Assembly: GCF_003605405.2 (NCBI RefSeq)
Contig: NZ_QYTW02000010.1
Location: 81,675 to 145,674, forward strand
Length of the DNA stretch: 64,000 nucleotides
Source of the DNA: Siminovitchia terrae
GTDB lineage: Bacteria > Bacillota > Bacilli > Bacillales > Bacillaceae_C
Reading direction: 5' to 3'
Shown here: positions 52,620 through 60,926 of the stretch, in pieces
Layout: every line of letters starts with the position of its first letter
Numbering within the stretch: position 1 is the stretch's first letter
Made by a program: the position numbers and the translations under genes
The notes under the pieces: model-generated
What the model was told of the DNA's origin: nothing
Database searches by the model: none
What the model saw: the letters and a program-made list of their open reading frames with translations, nothing else

Positions 52620-54602
52620 TTGATGGGGAATATGCTGACTAGTGATCTTGTTAGGGTTAGGGAGTACAATGCTTCGGTTAATCAGATTTGGAAACATTAT
52701 CAAGAGTTAGGGAAGTATTCGGGCGAGGGGCTGCGGAAGCCGATTATCGGTTCATGGGAGAATTCGAAGAAACTCGGGATTAATCCTTTTCAAAATCGAA
52801 ATCATGAAATGGTTAATGGAAATGATTTGGAAGAACGACTTGAGAAAAATGCGGAATTGCTTTCGTTTGCTGCGCCTCAAATGAACCATTTATCCGATCT
52901 TTTAATCGAATCGAAAACAATGCTTTCCATTGTCGATCAGCAAGGGACGATTTTGCATTCCAGCGGGGAACAGAATGTGTTGAAAAAAGCAGAGAAAATT
53001 GATATTTATAATGGAGGCATTTGGACGGAGAAATCGGCGGGAACGAATGCCGTTGGGCTTGTCTTGAGAACAAAGCAATCTTCCCAAGTGTTGTATTCAG
53101 AGCATTTTTGTGAGAAAAACCATGATTGGTTTTGCGCCGCTTTTCCTATTTTATACCCTTACACAAATGAATTATTAGGCGTCATTAACATTGCTGGCGC
53201 TGATCATCAAGTGAACCCGAAAAAGATTCAGTACATCTTTTCAGCAGCCAATCAAATTTCTGAAACAATTCGTCAATATTTTTTCAAACATGCATTACAA
53301 AATCATTTATTTTTAAATACGGCCTTGGAAGGGGTTGAGGAGGCGATCTTGATCGTCGATAACGGGAAAAGTGTTGTTGAAAAAAACCGCGCCGCTCAAT
53401 CTCATTCCATATTAAGTAAACTTCAGACCACTACAACGATCCCATCGTTAAACCGTCTTGTCGAAACGGTTTTACAAACCGGACAAGCATTGATGAGAGA
53501 AGCAGTCACGGTGGATTCTCAGAAGCAGCCATTCATTTGCTCGATTTATCCGGTTACATTCCAGGCAGACACGTTAGGAGCGGTGATTTTTTTTAGGAAA
53601 AATACTGTATCGCCGACATTAACAATGAAAAAGCCTGATTCGCCTCGCTCAACCAAAACGAAGACGACACGCTATAGCTTTGATGATATGGTTGGTTCTT
53701 CAAAGGAATTTGCGGCCGTCGTCAAAAAAGCACGAAAGGCATCGTCCATTGATTCTACTCTTTTCTTATCTGGTGAAACAGGGACAGGCAAGGAAGTGTT
53801 TGCTCAGTCGATCCATCAAGCGAGTGATCGCCGCCGCCATCCATTTGTCGCGATTAACTGTGGAGCGATTCCGCGCGGCTTGTTTGAAAGTGAATTATTC
53901 GGCTATGAACCAGGTGCTTTTACCGGTGCTAAATCAATAGGGCAGCAAGGGAAATTCGAAATGGCCCAGGGTGGTACGATCTTTCTTGATGAAATCGCCG
54001 ATATGCCATTGGAATTGCAGGTCCATCTCCTTCGAATTTTGGAAGAAAGGGCAGTTACAAGACTTGGCAGTAATAAACCGATTCCGCTCGATGTTCGTGT
54101 TATTGCTGCGACGCACAAAAACTTAGCCAAAGCCATTGAAAAAGGCGAATTTCGCCAGGATTTAATGTATCGGCTTCAGGTGATTCAATTGAGAATTCCG
54201 GCATTGCGTGACAGAACCAGCGATATTCCGGCACTTGTCAACCATTTTATTCGAAAAATGAGCAATGAATTTGGAAAACAAGAGATTGTCGTACAAGAAG
54301 GTACGATGCAGTATCTAACACAATATACATGGCCGGGAAATATTCGGGAACTCAAGAATGTCATTCAACAAGCTCTTTTTAATATGGAAGGAAAGCAGTT
54401 GACCCCATTTGATCTTCCGCCAGAATTAATGAAACAACCGGAACCGGGAGGCGACGAAAAGGAGAGATTAATTGAAGCGCTTGTCAAGGAGAATGGAAAT
54501 GTCACAAGCGCAGCGAAACTGCTTAATATCTCTCGTGCTACGATGTATCGAAAAATGAAACAATATCAACTAACAGCAGAAAATGGGAAGGTTCAAAAGT
54601 AA
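52620..54602 (+). CDS. acoR: Sigma-54-dependent activator of the acetoin operon
   Basis: 660 residues. GAF-type sensor at ~80-220 ('LIESKTMLSIVDQQGTILHSSGEQNVL', 'IWTEKSAGTNAVGLVLRTKQ'), a PAS-like region at ~235-330, AAA+ with 'SGETGTGKEVFAQSIHQAS', 'EPGAFTGAKSIGQ', 'GGTIFLDEIADMPLELQVHLLR', and Fis-type HTH 'NVTSAAKLLNISRATMYRKMKQYQL'. It senses acetoin and activates the aco promoter. TTG (52620) and ATG (52623) starts are equally possible, with a weak GGTGG site. Followed by a terminator, activator site and -24/-12 promoter. Confidence 0.92.
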   Translation: MMGNMLTSDLVRVREYNASVNQIWKHYQELGKYSGEGLRKPIIGSWENSKKLGINPFQNRNHEMVNGNDLEERLEKNAELLSFAAPQMNHLSDLLIESKTMLSIVDQQGTILHSSGEQNVLKKAEKIDIYNGGIWTEKSAGTNAVGLVLRTKQSSQVLYSEHFCEKNHDWFCAAFPILYPYTNELLGVINIAGADHQVNPKKIQYIFSAANQISETIRQYFFKHALQNHLFLNTALEGVEEAILIVDNGKSVVEKNRAAQSHSILSKLQTTTTIPSLNRLVETVLQTGQALMREAVTVDSQKQPFICSIYPVTFQADTLGAVIFFRKNTVSPTLTMKKPDSPRSTKTKTTRYSFDDMVGSSKEFAAVVKKARKASSIDSTLFLSGETGTGKEVFAQSIHQASDRRRHPFVAINCGAIPRGLFESELFGYEPGAFTGAKSIGQQGKFEMAQGGTIFLDEIADMPLELQVHLLRILEERAVTRLGSNKPIPLDVRVIAATHKNLAKAIEKGEFRQDLMYRLQVIQLRIPALRDRTSDIPALVNHFIRKMSNEFGKQEIVVQEGTMQYLTQYTWPGNIRELKNVIQQALFNMEGKQLTPFDLPPELMKQPEPGGDEKERLIEALVKENGNVTSAAKLLNISRATMYRKMKQYQLTAENGKVQK

Positions 54603-54662
54603 AAAAAAGCTCTCTATTTCATCCTTGTCTATTGGATAAAGGAAAAATGGAGGGCTTTTTTT
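54602..54662 (+). terminator. Terminator after acoR
   Basis: AAAGCTCTCTATTT and AAATGGAGGGCTTT pair with one mismatch and a small inner stem (ATCCTT/GGAT), followed by TTTTTT. Confidence 0.8.
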
Positions 54663-54672
54663 CATGAAACAG

Positions 54673-54702
54673 TTGAGACACATGAGACAAATTATGTCTC
54701 AT
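54673..54702. promoter_or_regulatory. AcoR-type activator site
   Basis: ATGAGACA (54682-54689) and TGTCTCAT (54695-54702) form a perfect palindrome, preceded by another TTGAGACA (54673-54680). It lies about 90-115 bases before the -24/-12 promoter, as a sigma-54 enhancer site should. Confidence 0.75.
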
Positions 54703-54788
54703 TGATACAACTTTTATACAAATGCAGAAATTTAAAATGCTAGGTCAACTTATTGTTAGGATAGCTTTTTCATAGCCTTTTATGATGC

Positions 54789-54804
54789 TGGCATACATCT
54801 TGCA
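54789..54804 (+). promoter_or_regulatory. Sigma-54 promoter of the aco operon
   Basis: TGGCATACATCTTGCA fits TGGCAC-N5-TTGCA with one mismatch. It lies 51 bases upstream of acoL. Confidence 0.88.
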
Positions 54805-54854
54805 TTAATTATGAAGTATAAAACTTTAGAACGAAAGCAAGGTGATGAACACAA

Positions 54855-56207
54855 ATGAAAGAAGTTGACCTCATTGTCATTGGCGCAGGACCAGGAGGAT
54901 ATGTTTCAGCCATTCGGGCTGCCCAATTAGGCAAAAGCGTAGCAATCGTCGAAAGGAAAAAGGTGGGCGGTACCTGTTTAAATGTTGGCTGCATTCCTTC
55001 CAAAGCCCTTCTGAAACATAGTGAGCTTGTGGAAGAGATTCAAAAGGCGAATCGCTGGGGAATCCATACCGGTGAGATTTCCATTGATTTTCTAAAATTA
55101 ATGAAGCGGAAAGATCAAGTTGTACAGACTTTGGCAAACGGTGTTGAACATCTGTTAAAAAAGAACAACATTTCTATCTTCCAAGGCGAGGCATCTGTAA
55201 CGGAAGAGTTAGTGGTTACTGTTGGAGCTGAAAAACTAAGGGGAAAGGACCTTTTATTAGCAACAGGAAGCAAACCATTTATCCCGCCGATTAAAGGCTT
55301 GGATCAAGTAAACTATCTAACTACCGATACATTCTTTGATTTGAAGGAATTGCCGAAATCGCTGGTAATCATCGGGGGCGGAGTGATTTCAGTCGAGCTG
55401 GCATTTGCGATGGCTCCGTTAGGGACAAGCGTCACAATGATCGAAGTGGCCCCTGATATTCTATTAACTGAAGACCCTGATGCACGAAAAATCATTAAAA
55501 AACATTTACAAAAGAAACAAATACAAACGATTGCCCAAGCGGAAATTCAGGAAGTGAAAAATGGAAAGGTCCTCTTAGCGGGCAAGGAAATCCCATTTGA
55601 TACGCTCCTAGTCGCGACGGGAAGACAACCAAATCTTGAAGTTGCTGCCGATTTGAATTTGAAAATGGATGCTGCGAACAAGTTTGTGGCGGTCAATGAT
55701 TTTTATGAAACGAGCAAAAAACATGTGTATGCCGTTGGTGATTTAATCGGGGGCTATCAGTTGGCACATGCAGCGAGTGCAGAAGGCCTCATTGCAGTCC
55801 ATGCCATGAATGGTGAAGAGTCGCAGCCACTCGATCAAACGGACATTCCGAGATGTGTCTATACCCACCCGGAAATTGCTTCGTTCGGGTTGAACGAGGA
55901 ACAAGCGAGAAAGGCTAATTATGATGTGAAAGTCACAATTACTCCTCTTTCCGGAAATGCGAAAGCGATTGCAGAGGGAGAAACAGAAGGCTTTGTTAAA
56001 ATTATTTCCGATCATAAATACCAGGAAATTCTCGGGGCTGTTATTGTCGGTGCCAAAGCGACTGAACTCATTGGCGAAATTTTGGCCGTGAAACACTCAG
56101 AAGGAACAATGAATGAGCTGGCAAGCCTTATTCATGCTCATCCAGCTATTTCTGAAGCGATAGGCGAAAATGCGAATGTTTTATTTAAGCAAGCAATTCA
56201 TGCGTAA
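54855..56207 (+). CDS. acoL: Acetoin dehydrogenase complex E3, dihydrolipoyl dehydrogenase
   Basis: Re-oxidises the lipoyl groups of the E2 subunit with FAD and NAD+. 450 residues. FAD motif 'DLIVIGAGPGGYVSAIRAAQLGKSVAIVE', redox disulphide 'GGTCLNVGCIPSKALL', NAD motif 'SLVIIGGGVISVELAFAMAPLGTSVTMIE', second FAD contact 'VYAVGDLIGGYQLAHAASAEG', and the catalytic His-Glu in 'IHAHPAISEAIGENA'. There is no N-terminal lipoyl domain. First gene of the operon, where B. subtilis has it last. Confidence 0.92.
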   Translation: MKEVDLIVIGAGPGGYVSAIRAAQLGKSVAIVERKKVGGTCLNVGCIPSKALLKHSELVEEIQKANRWGIHTGEISIDFLKLMKRKDQVVQTLANGVEHLLKKNNISIFQGEASVTEELVVTVGAEKLRGKDLLLATGSKPFIPPIKGLDQVNYLTTDTFFDLKELPKSLVIIGGGVISVELAFAMAPLGTSVTMIEVAPDILLTEDPDARKIIKKHLQKKQIQTIAQAEIQEVKNGKVLLAGKEIPFDTLLVATGRQPNLEVAADLNLKMDAANKFVAVNDFYETSKKHVYAVGDLIGGYQLAHAASAEGLIAVHAMNGEESQPLDQTDIPRCVYTHPEIASFGLNEEQARKANYDVKVTITPLSGNAKAIAEGETEGFVKIISDHKYQEILGAVIVGAKATELIGEILAVKHSEGTMNELASLIHAHPAISEAIGENANVLFKQAIHA

Positions 56208-56288
56208 ACGGTGCAAGAACCCGATTAAATCATTGAAGATATGTATCATGCTTAAACATTACTGATTTTATAAAGGGAGGAATTAAGA

Positions 56289-57236
56289 GTGGAAAAGAAA
56301 GAAGTCCTTTGGATTTATCAAACGATGAATGAGATTAGATTTTTTGAAGAGGAAGTGCACCGTACGTTCGGAAAGGGGTTAATTCCAGGATTTGTCCATT
56401 TATATGCAGGAGAAGAGGCAGTTGCAACAGGAGTCATGTCCTTATTACAAGATGAGGATTATATTACAAGCACTCACCGCGGGCATGGTCATGCGATCGC
56501 AAAAGGCTGTGATATTAGAGGCATGATGGCTGAAATCATGGGCAAAAAAGATGGCCTTGGCGGTGGAAAAGGCGGTTCGATGCACGTTGCCGACGTTGGA
56601 AAAGGAATGCTTGGTGCCAATGGTATTGTTGGCGGCGGTTTTGGATTAGCGGCAGGAGCGGCGCTTAGTATTAAGACATTAGGCCGGGACAATGTCGCGG
56701 TTTGCTTCTTCGGGGATGGCGCTTCCAATGAAGGTACGTTCCATGAAGGATTAAACCTTGCTTCGATTTTAGACTTACCAGTTATTTTCGTTTGTGAAAA
56801 CAACCAATTTGGTGAAGGGACGCCATTTAGATATGCGAGTGCTTCTGAAACAGTTGCTGAACGTGCATTCGCTTATAATATGCCTGGCGTCCGTGTAGAT
56901 GGGATGGATGTAGAAGCCGTTTACAATGCAACAAAAGAAGCAATTGATAGGGCGAAAGCGGGGAAAGGGCCGACATTGATTGAATGTGATACGTACCGAA
57001 AATTTGGCCACTTTGAAGGAGACGAGCAAAAATACAAGACTGATCATGATCCGAATAAAGACCGTGACCCGATTATAGAGTTTCATGAAAAATCGATTAA
57101 AAATGGCTGGATGACTGAAAAAGAAGCAGATGACATTGAGGCAGCAGCAAAAGAAACGATCAAAGCCGCTGTGGCATTTGCTGAGGCAAGTCCATTACCA
57201 GATTTGTCTACTTTATATACGGATATCTTTGCGTAA
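56289..57236 (+). CDS. acoA: Acetoin dehydrogenase E1 alpha subunit
   Basis: Thiamine-pyrophosphate enzyme that splits acetoin to acetaldehyde and a C2 unit. 315 residues. 'FVHLYAGEEAVATGV', 'STHRGHGHAIAKG', and the TPP/Mg motif 'CFFGDGASNEGTFHEGLNLASILDLPVIFVCENN'. GTG start behind GGGAGGAATTAAGA. 81 bases after acoL, 18 before acoB. Confidence 0.94.
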   Translation: MEKKEVLWIYQTMNEIRFFEEEVHRTFGKGLIPGFVHLYAGEEAVATGVMSLLQDEDYITSTHRGHGHAIAKGCDIRGMMAEIMGKKDGLGGGKGGSMHVADVGKGMLGANGIVGGGFGLAAGAALSIKTLGRDNVAVCFFGDGASNEGTFHEGLNLASILDLPVIFVCENNQFGEGTPFRYASASETVAERAFAYNMPGVRVDGMDVEAVYNATKEAIDRAKAGKGPTLIECDTYRKFGHFEGDEQKYKTDHDPNKDRDPIIEFHEKSIKNGWMTEKEADDIEAAAKETIKAAVAFAEASPLPDLSTLYTDIFA

Positions 57237-57254
57237 GAATAGGAGGAATGAAAA

Positions 57255-58310
57255 ATGACAAAAAGAGAAGTAACTTTTATGACTGCTATTACAGAAGCAA
57301 TGACACAAGCAATGAGAAAAGATGAAACCGTCATCCTAATTGGAACAGATGTTGCCGGTGGTGCGGAAGTTGATCATTTAGTAAAAGACGATGGACGATA
57401 TGATGATGCATTTGGCGGCGTTTTCGGATTATCAAAAGGGATGGTCACTGAGTTCGGCCGCGGACGAGTGATTGATACACCGATCGCAGAGCATGGCTAT
57501 TTTGGAGCGGCTGTCGGGGCAGCAACAACCGGCTTACGTCCGATTGCAGAATTAATGTTTAACGATTTTATCGGATTTGCATTGGATCCAATTTTAAACC
57601 AAGGCGCGAAAATGCGTTATATGTTTGGCGGGAAGGCGAAAATCCCACTAACCGTCCGTACAGTCCACGGGGCAGGAGCAGGGGCAGCCGCACAACACTC
57701 TCAAACATTATATGGAATGTTCGGCTCAATTCCAGGTGTGAAAGTGGTCGTCCCATCCAATCCATATGATGCAAAAGGCTTGATGCTGGCGGCAATTGAA
57801 GAAGATAACCTCGTTGTCTTCTCTGAAGATAAAATGCTCTATGGCGTGAAAGGCGATGTACCTGAGGAATATTACACAATTGAAATCGGCAAAGCCAATG
57901 TCGTTCAGGAAGGAACAGACTTGACGATTGTTGCAATCGGAAAAATGGTTCAAGTTGCTCAAAAAACGGCTGAGACATTACAAAAAGATGACATTTCGAT
58001 TGAGGTCATTGATTTAAGAACGGTTGCTCCATGGGATCAAGAAACCGTACTAAATTCTGTGAAGAAAACAGGCCGTCTTATTGTCATTGATGAATCCAAT
58101 CCGCATAACAACACAGCAACGGATATTGCTTCCGTCGTAGCGGACAAAGCGTTTGATTATTTGGATGGCCCTATTAAAACTGTATGCGCACCGAATACAC
58201 CTGTGCCATTTGCGTACAACTTAGAACAAGCTTATATTCCGGATGTGAATAAAGTGATAACCGTTGCAGAGGAATTAATCACAGATTTGAAACAAACGGT
58301 TAGAAATTAG
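57255..58310 (+). CDS. acoB: Acetoin dehydrogenase E1 beta subunit
   Basis: 351 residues, transketolase-like partner of AcoA. 'FMTAITEAMTQAMRKDETVILIGTDVAGGAEVDHLVKDD', 'VIDTPIAEHGYFGAAVGAATTGLRPIAEL', 'VVPSNPYDAKGLMLAAIE' and 'LRTVAPWDQETVLNSVKKTGRLIVIDES'. RBS AGGAGGAATG. The TPP site forms at the AcoA-AcoB interface. Confidence 0.94.
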   Translation: MTKREVTFMTAITEAMTQAMRKDETVILIGTDVAGGAEVDHLVKDDGRYDDAFGGVFGLSKGMVTEFGRGRVIDTPIAEHGYFGAAVGAATTGLRPIAELMFNDFIGFALDPILNQGAKMRYMFGGKAKIPLTVRTVHGAGAGAAAQHSQTLYGMFGSIPGVKVVVPSNPYDAKGLMLAAIEEDNLVVFSEDKMLYGVKGDVPEEYYTIEIGKANVVQEGTDLTIVAIGKMVQVAQKTAETLQKDDISIEVIDLRTVAPWDQETVLNSVKKTGRLIVIDESNPHNNTATDIASVVADKAFDYLDGPIKTVCAPNTPVPFAYNLEQAYIPDVNKVITVAEELITDLKQTVRN

Positions 58311-58323
58311 GAGGTGAGTAAAA

Positions 58324-59556
58324 ATGAGTGAAGTCATTGTAATGCCTAAGTTAGGAATGACCATGACGGAGGGGACCATTGTCGAGTGGTACAAAGAAGT
58401 CGGAGACCCTGTAATTGAAGGCGAAGCGGTTTTAATGATTAGCTCGGAAAAATTAAACCAAGATGTTGAAGCGCCCGTTTCAGGGATTTTACTGACAAAA
58501 AATGCGAAAGTCGATGACCAGTTAGAGGTTGGTGCGGCGATTGCTGTGATTGGAGAAGAAGGGGAAGCTGTTATGAATGCCGGGGCTTCGAAACCTGTAG
58601 CCGTTGTTGAAACAGCACAAGCAAAGACCACTCCAGTGAGTGAGGCAGCAGCAAAGAGATCCAAAGGCGACCGTATTTTTATAACCCCATTAGCTAGAAA
58701 AATGGCGAAAGAACATCAACTGGATATTACGTTGATTGAAGGGACAGGTGGAAACGGCCGTATTACGAAACGGGATATCGAGCGTGCACTACAAGAGGGA
58801 TCGGCTGCAGCGGTAGTCCAAAGTAAATCTGAGACTGCTTCGGCTCCATCTATTAACGAAGAATTTGTTGGTGCAGGCCTTCGTCCAATGCGAAAAACGA
58901 TTGCGCGGAACATGCGTAGAAGCTTGGATCAAACCGCTCAATTAACGTTACATCGCAAGGTAAATGCCAATGCATTAATTGATTTCCAAAAGAGGCTTAA
59001 AAAGCAAATCGAGTCAGCTGATTTAGATGTAAAGCTTACGATTACTGTATTGGTGGCAAGAGCAGCAGTTCTCGCTTTACAAGAGCTGAAGCAAATGAAT
59101 TCTCACTATGCGGATGGCAAATTGACTGAATTTGATGAGGTCCATCTAGGTATTGCCACTTCTTTAGAGGATGGCTTAGTTGTCCCTGTTGTGAAGGATG
59201 CCCATCAAAAAACTATTGGCACGCTTGCTAAAGAAATCAAAGCGATTTCGACGAAAGCAAGAAACGGCGAAGCCGATGGAGATTTACTGACAGGCTCCAC
59301 GTTCACGATTACCAACCTTGGTGCAAGTGGAATTGAATATTTTACACCTATTCTAAACACACCGGAAACTGGAATTTTGGGCGTAGGTGCATTCCAAGAC
59401 GAATTAGTCTTGGACGAAGAAGGCAAAGTCCAATCTATTAAGAAAATTCCATTCAGCATCACCTTCGACCACCAAATCGTCGATGGCGCCACCGCAGCAG
59501 AATTCCTAAGTGTATTAACCAAATACATTGAAACGCCATTCTTGCTTGTATTCTAG
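58324..59556 (+). CDS. acoC: Acetoin dehydrogenase E2, dihydrolipoyl acetyltransferase
   Basis: 410 residues. Lipoyl domain at ~2-78 with the lipoyl lysine in 'LMISSEKLNQDVEAPVSG', E3/E1-binding domain at ~120-160 ('FITPLARKMAKEHQLDITLIEGTGGNGRITKRDIERAL'), catalytic domain from ~185 with 'TFTITNLGASGIEYFTPILN' and the active-site 'FDHQIVDGATAAEFL' (His and Asp kept; the usual Arg is Gln). It transfers the acetyl group to CoA. RBS AGGAGGTGAG. Last gene of the operon. Confidence 0.93.
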   Translation: MSEVIVMPKLGMTMTEGTIVEWYKEVGDPVIEGEAVLMISSEKLNQDVEAPVSGILLTKNAKVDDQLEVGAAIAVIGEEGEAVMNAGASKPVAVVETAQAKTTPVSEAAAKRSKGDRIFITPLARKMAKEHQLDITLIEGTGGNGRITKRDIERALQEGSAAAVVQSKSETASAPSINEEFVGAGLRPMRKTIARNMRRSLDQTAQLTLHRKVNANALIDFQKRLKKQIESADLDVKLTITVLVARAAVLALQELKQMNSHYADGKLTEFDEVHLGIATSLEDGLVVPVVKDAHQKTIGTLAKEIKAISTKARNGEADGDLLTGSTFTITNLGASGIEYFTPILNTPETGILGVGAFQDELVLDEEGKVQSIKKIPFSITFDHQIVDGATAAEFLSVLTKYIETPFLLVF

Positions 59557-59936
59557 GAGAAACAGATTGTATCTCTACCCATGCAGAAAATAATTTTTGA
59601 AATAAGACTGCTAGAGGATGTTCAACAAGTCACCAAATGATAAGCGGAGAACTCAAGGCTTACTTGTTTCTGGCGGTTCTATACATTGCGCTGTGCAAAA
59701 CAAGCTGCCGTGATCTTCTTTCGACGCACAGGACGTGCAAGTGCGGGTGAGGCGACAGGACGTCGCAGCCTCCCTTTCGATCACCGTTCCGCTGATATTC
59801 AGTGTGAAGAAAGGGATACCAATGGCAACCGGGTGAAAGTCCCCTAATCGGATTCTTTAAGAAGGAGCCCGATATATCAAGCTTGGAAGCCCCAAAGTGG
59901 GGCTCCAGTTTGTACATCGCTAAACGGGCGCTTGCA
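59557..59936. other. Intergenic region with repeat fragments and hairpin
   Basis: No gene. 59715-59770 matches part of the repeat at 7838-8030 (ACAGGACGTGCAAG, GAGGCGACAGGACGT). 'GGGTGAAAGTCCCCTAATCGG' near 59832 recalls group II intron domain I but is too short to assign. AGCCCCA (59888-59894) / TGGGGCT (59898-59904) is a hairpin. Confidence 0.4.
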
Positions 59937-59939
59937 CTT

Positions 59940-60460
59940 TCTTATTTAAAGTTATTTTTGATAAATTCTGTTTCTTCATTTTTAGACATAATTCCATACC
60001 CTTTGCCGACCGTACCGCCTTGGAAGGTGCAAAAATAGTTGTGATCTTCGTCAGTTCTGGAGAAGTCCCCGCTTTTTCATCTTTCGAGGATTTCAAGAAG
60101 GTTTTCTTTTCTTTCAAAATTACTATTGGAGACGATTTCGTAAACGTCGTTGATGTTTCAGGGATCATTGGGATCGCGCCCCATTTCTCCTCCGCTCTCA
60201 CTTTCTGATGAGTCATTTTGTGCATCACATCAATGACTTCCTCTTGAGTGGAGCTTTCATCAAGTTCAACCTTGTAGCTTATTCCTCAATTTGTTGGGTT
60301 CGTTCAATGAATTATTCTTCTGTGACACCTGCTGCTTTTGCTTTTCCTTCACCTCAAGATTTTCTTTCTCATGCTTGTTCAATAAATACTGGTATCCTCC
60401 ATATCCGGCAAGGGGCAATACACATACAGAAATAGCAATAAAAGTACCCGGTTCAAAATG
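59940..60460 (-). pseudogene. Decayed DUF6241 paralogue
   Basis: Across frames the minus strand gives 'LPLAGYGGYQYLLNKHEKENLEVKEK', 'MHKMTHQKVRAEEKWGAIPMIPE' and a decayed C-terminus, a clear copy of the intact protein at 31348-31872. At least two frameshifts break it (after VKEK and after PETS). DNA identity stays high, so decay is fairly recent. Confidence 0.85.
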
Positions 60461-60649
60461 AATATCCACCATCCATAGCGATTTTTTTATCCGAAATGTT
60501 AATCTATTTAAACATTAACATCTGAAAGAAATTTTTGATAGCCATATGTAGAGCTGAATATCATCACCAAATAAAGCCATAGGCGACAATCCAAACATAC
60601 GAAAGGCGCATAGATCAATAAATCCGGGCTGAGAAGGATGACAGAAGCA

Positions 60650-60830
60650 GTACTTTCAAATGGATGGGTAACTATGGGAATATTTATGGGAAAAAAGTAA
60701 AAATGATATCCTGGAGGAGTCCAAGCCACTTTGCCGACAGGATGTGTTTCTTGGATGATGATCGTGCTGGCTGTGTCGTTCAGTCTATTCATTAAAAGGA
60801 TGTTGGGAATGGTCGGTCGATGAGACACAA
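60650..60830 (-). pseudogene. NUDIX-like gene relic, copy 2
   Basis: 'RPTIPNILLMNRLNDTASTI' and 'IIQETHPVGKVAWTPPGYHF' on the minus strand correspond to the copy at 52262-52440; the DNA between is almost the same, except for a 15-base insertion in copy 1. The NUDIX box itself is absent in both. Family guess rests on the R-P...VLL...Q-E...W-x-P-P-G pattern only. Confidence 0.4.
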
Positions 60831-60926
60831 ATTCATTTAGGAAATCGCCCCAATTGGTTTACAGATAGAGACAGGGGAGTAGGTTACACCCCTATCTCCA
60901 TTTAGAAACAAGTTTTTTGTTTGTTT

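Noticed and set aside
59800-59860. Group II intron fragment
   Set aside because: Only a GGGTGAAAGTCCC-like string is present; no domain V, no reverse transcriptase.
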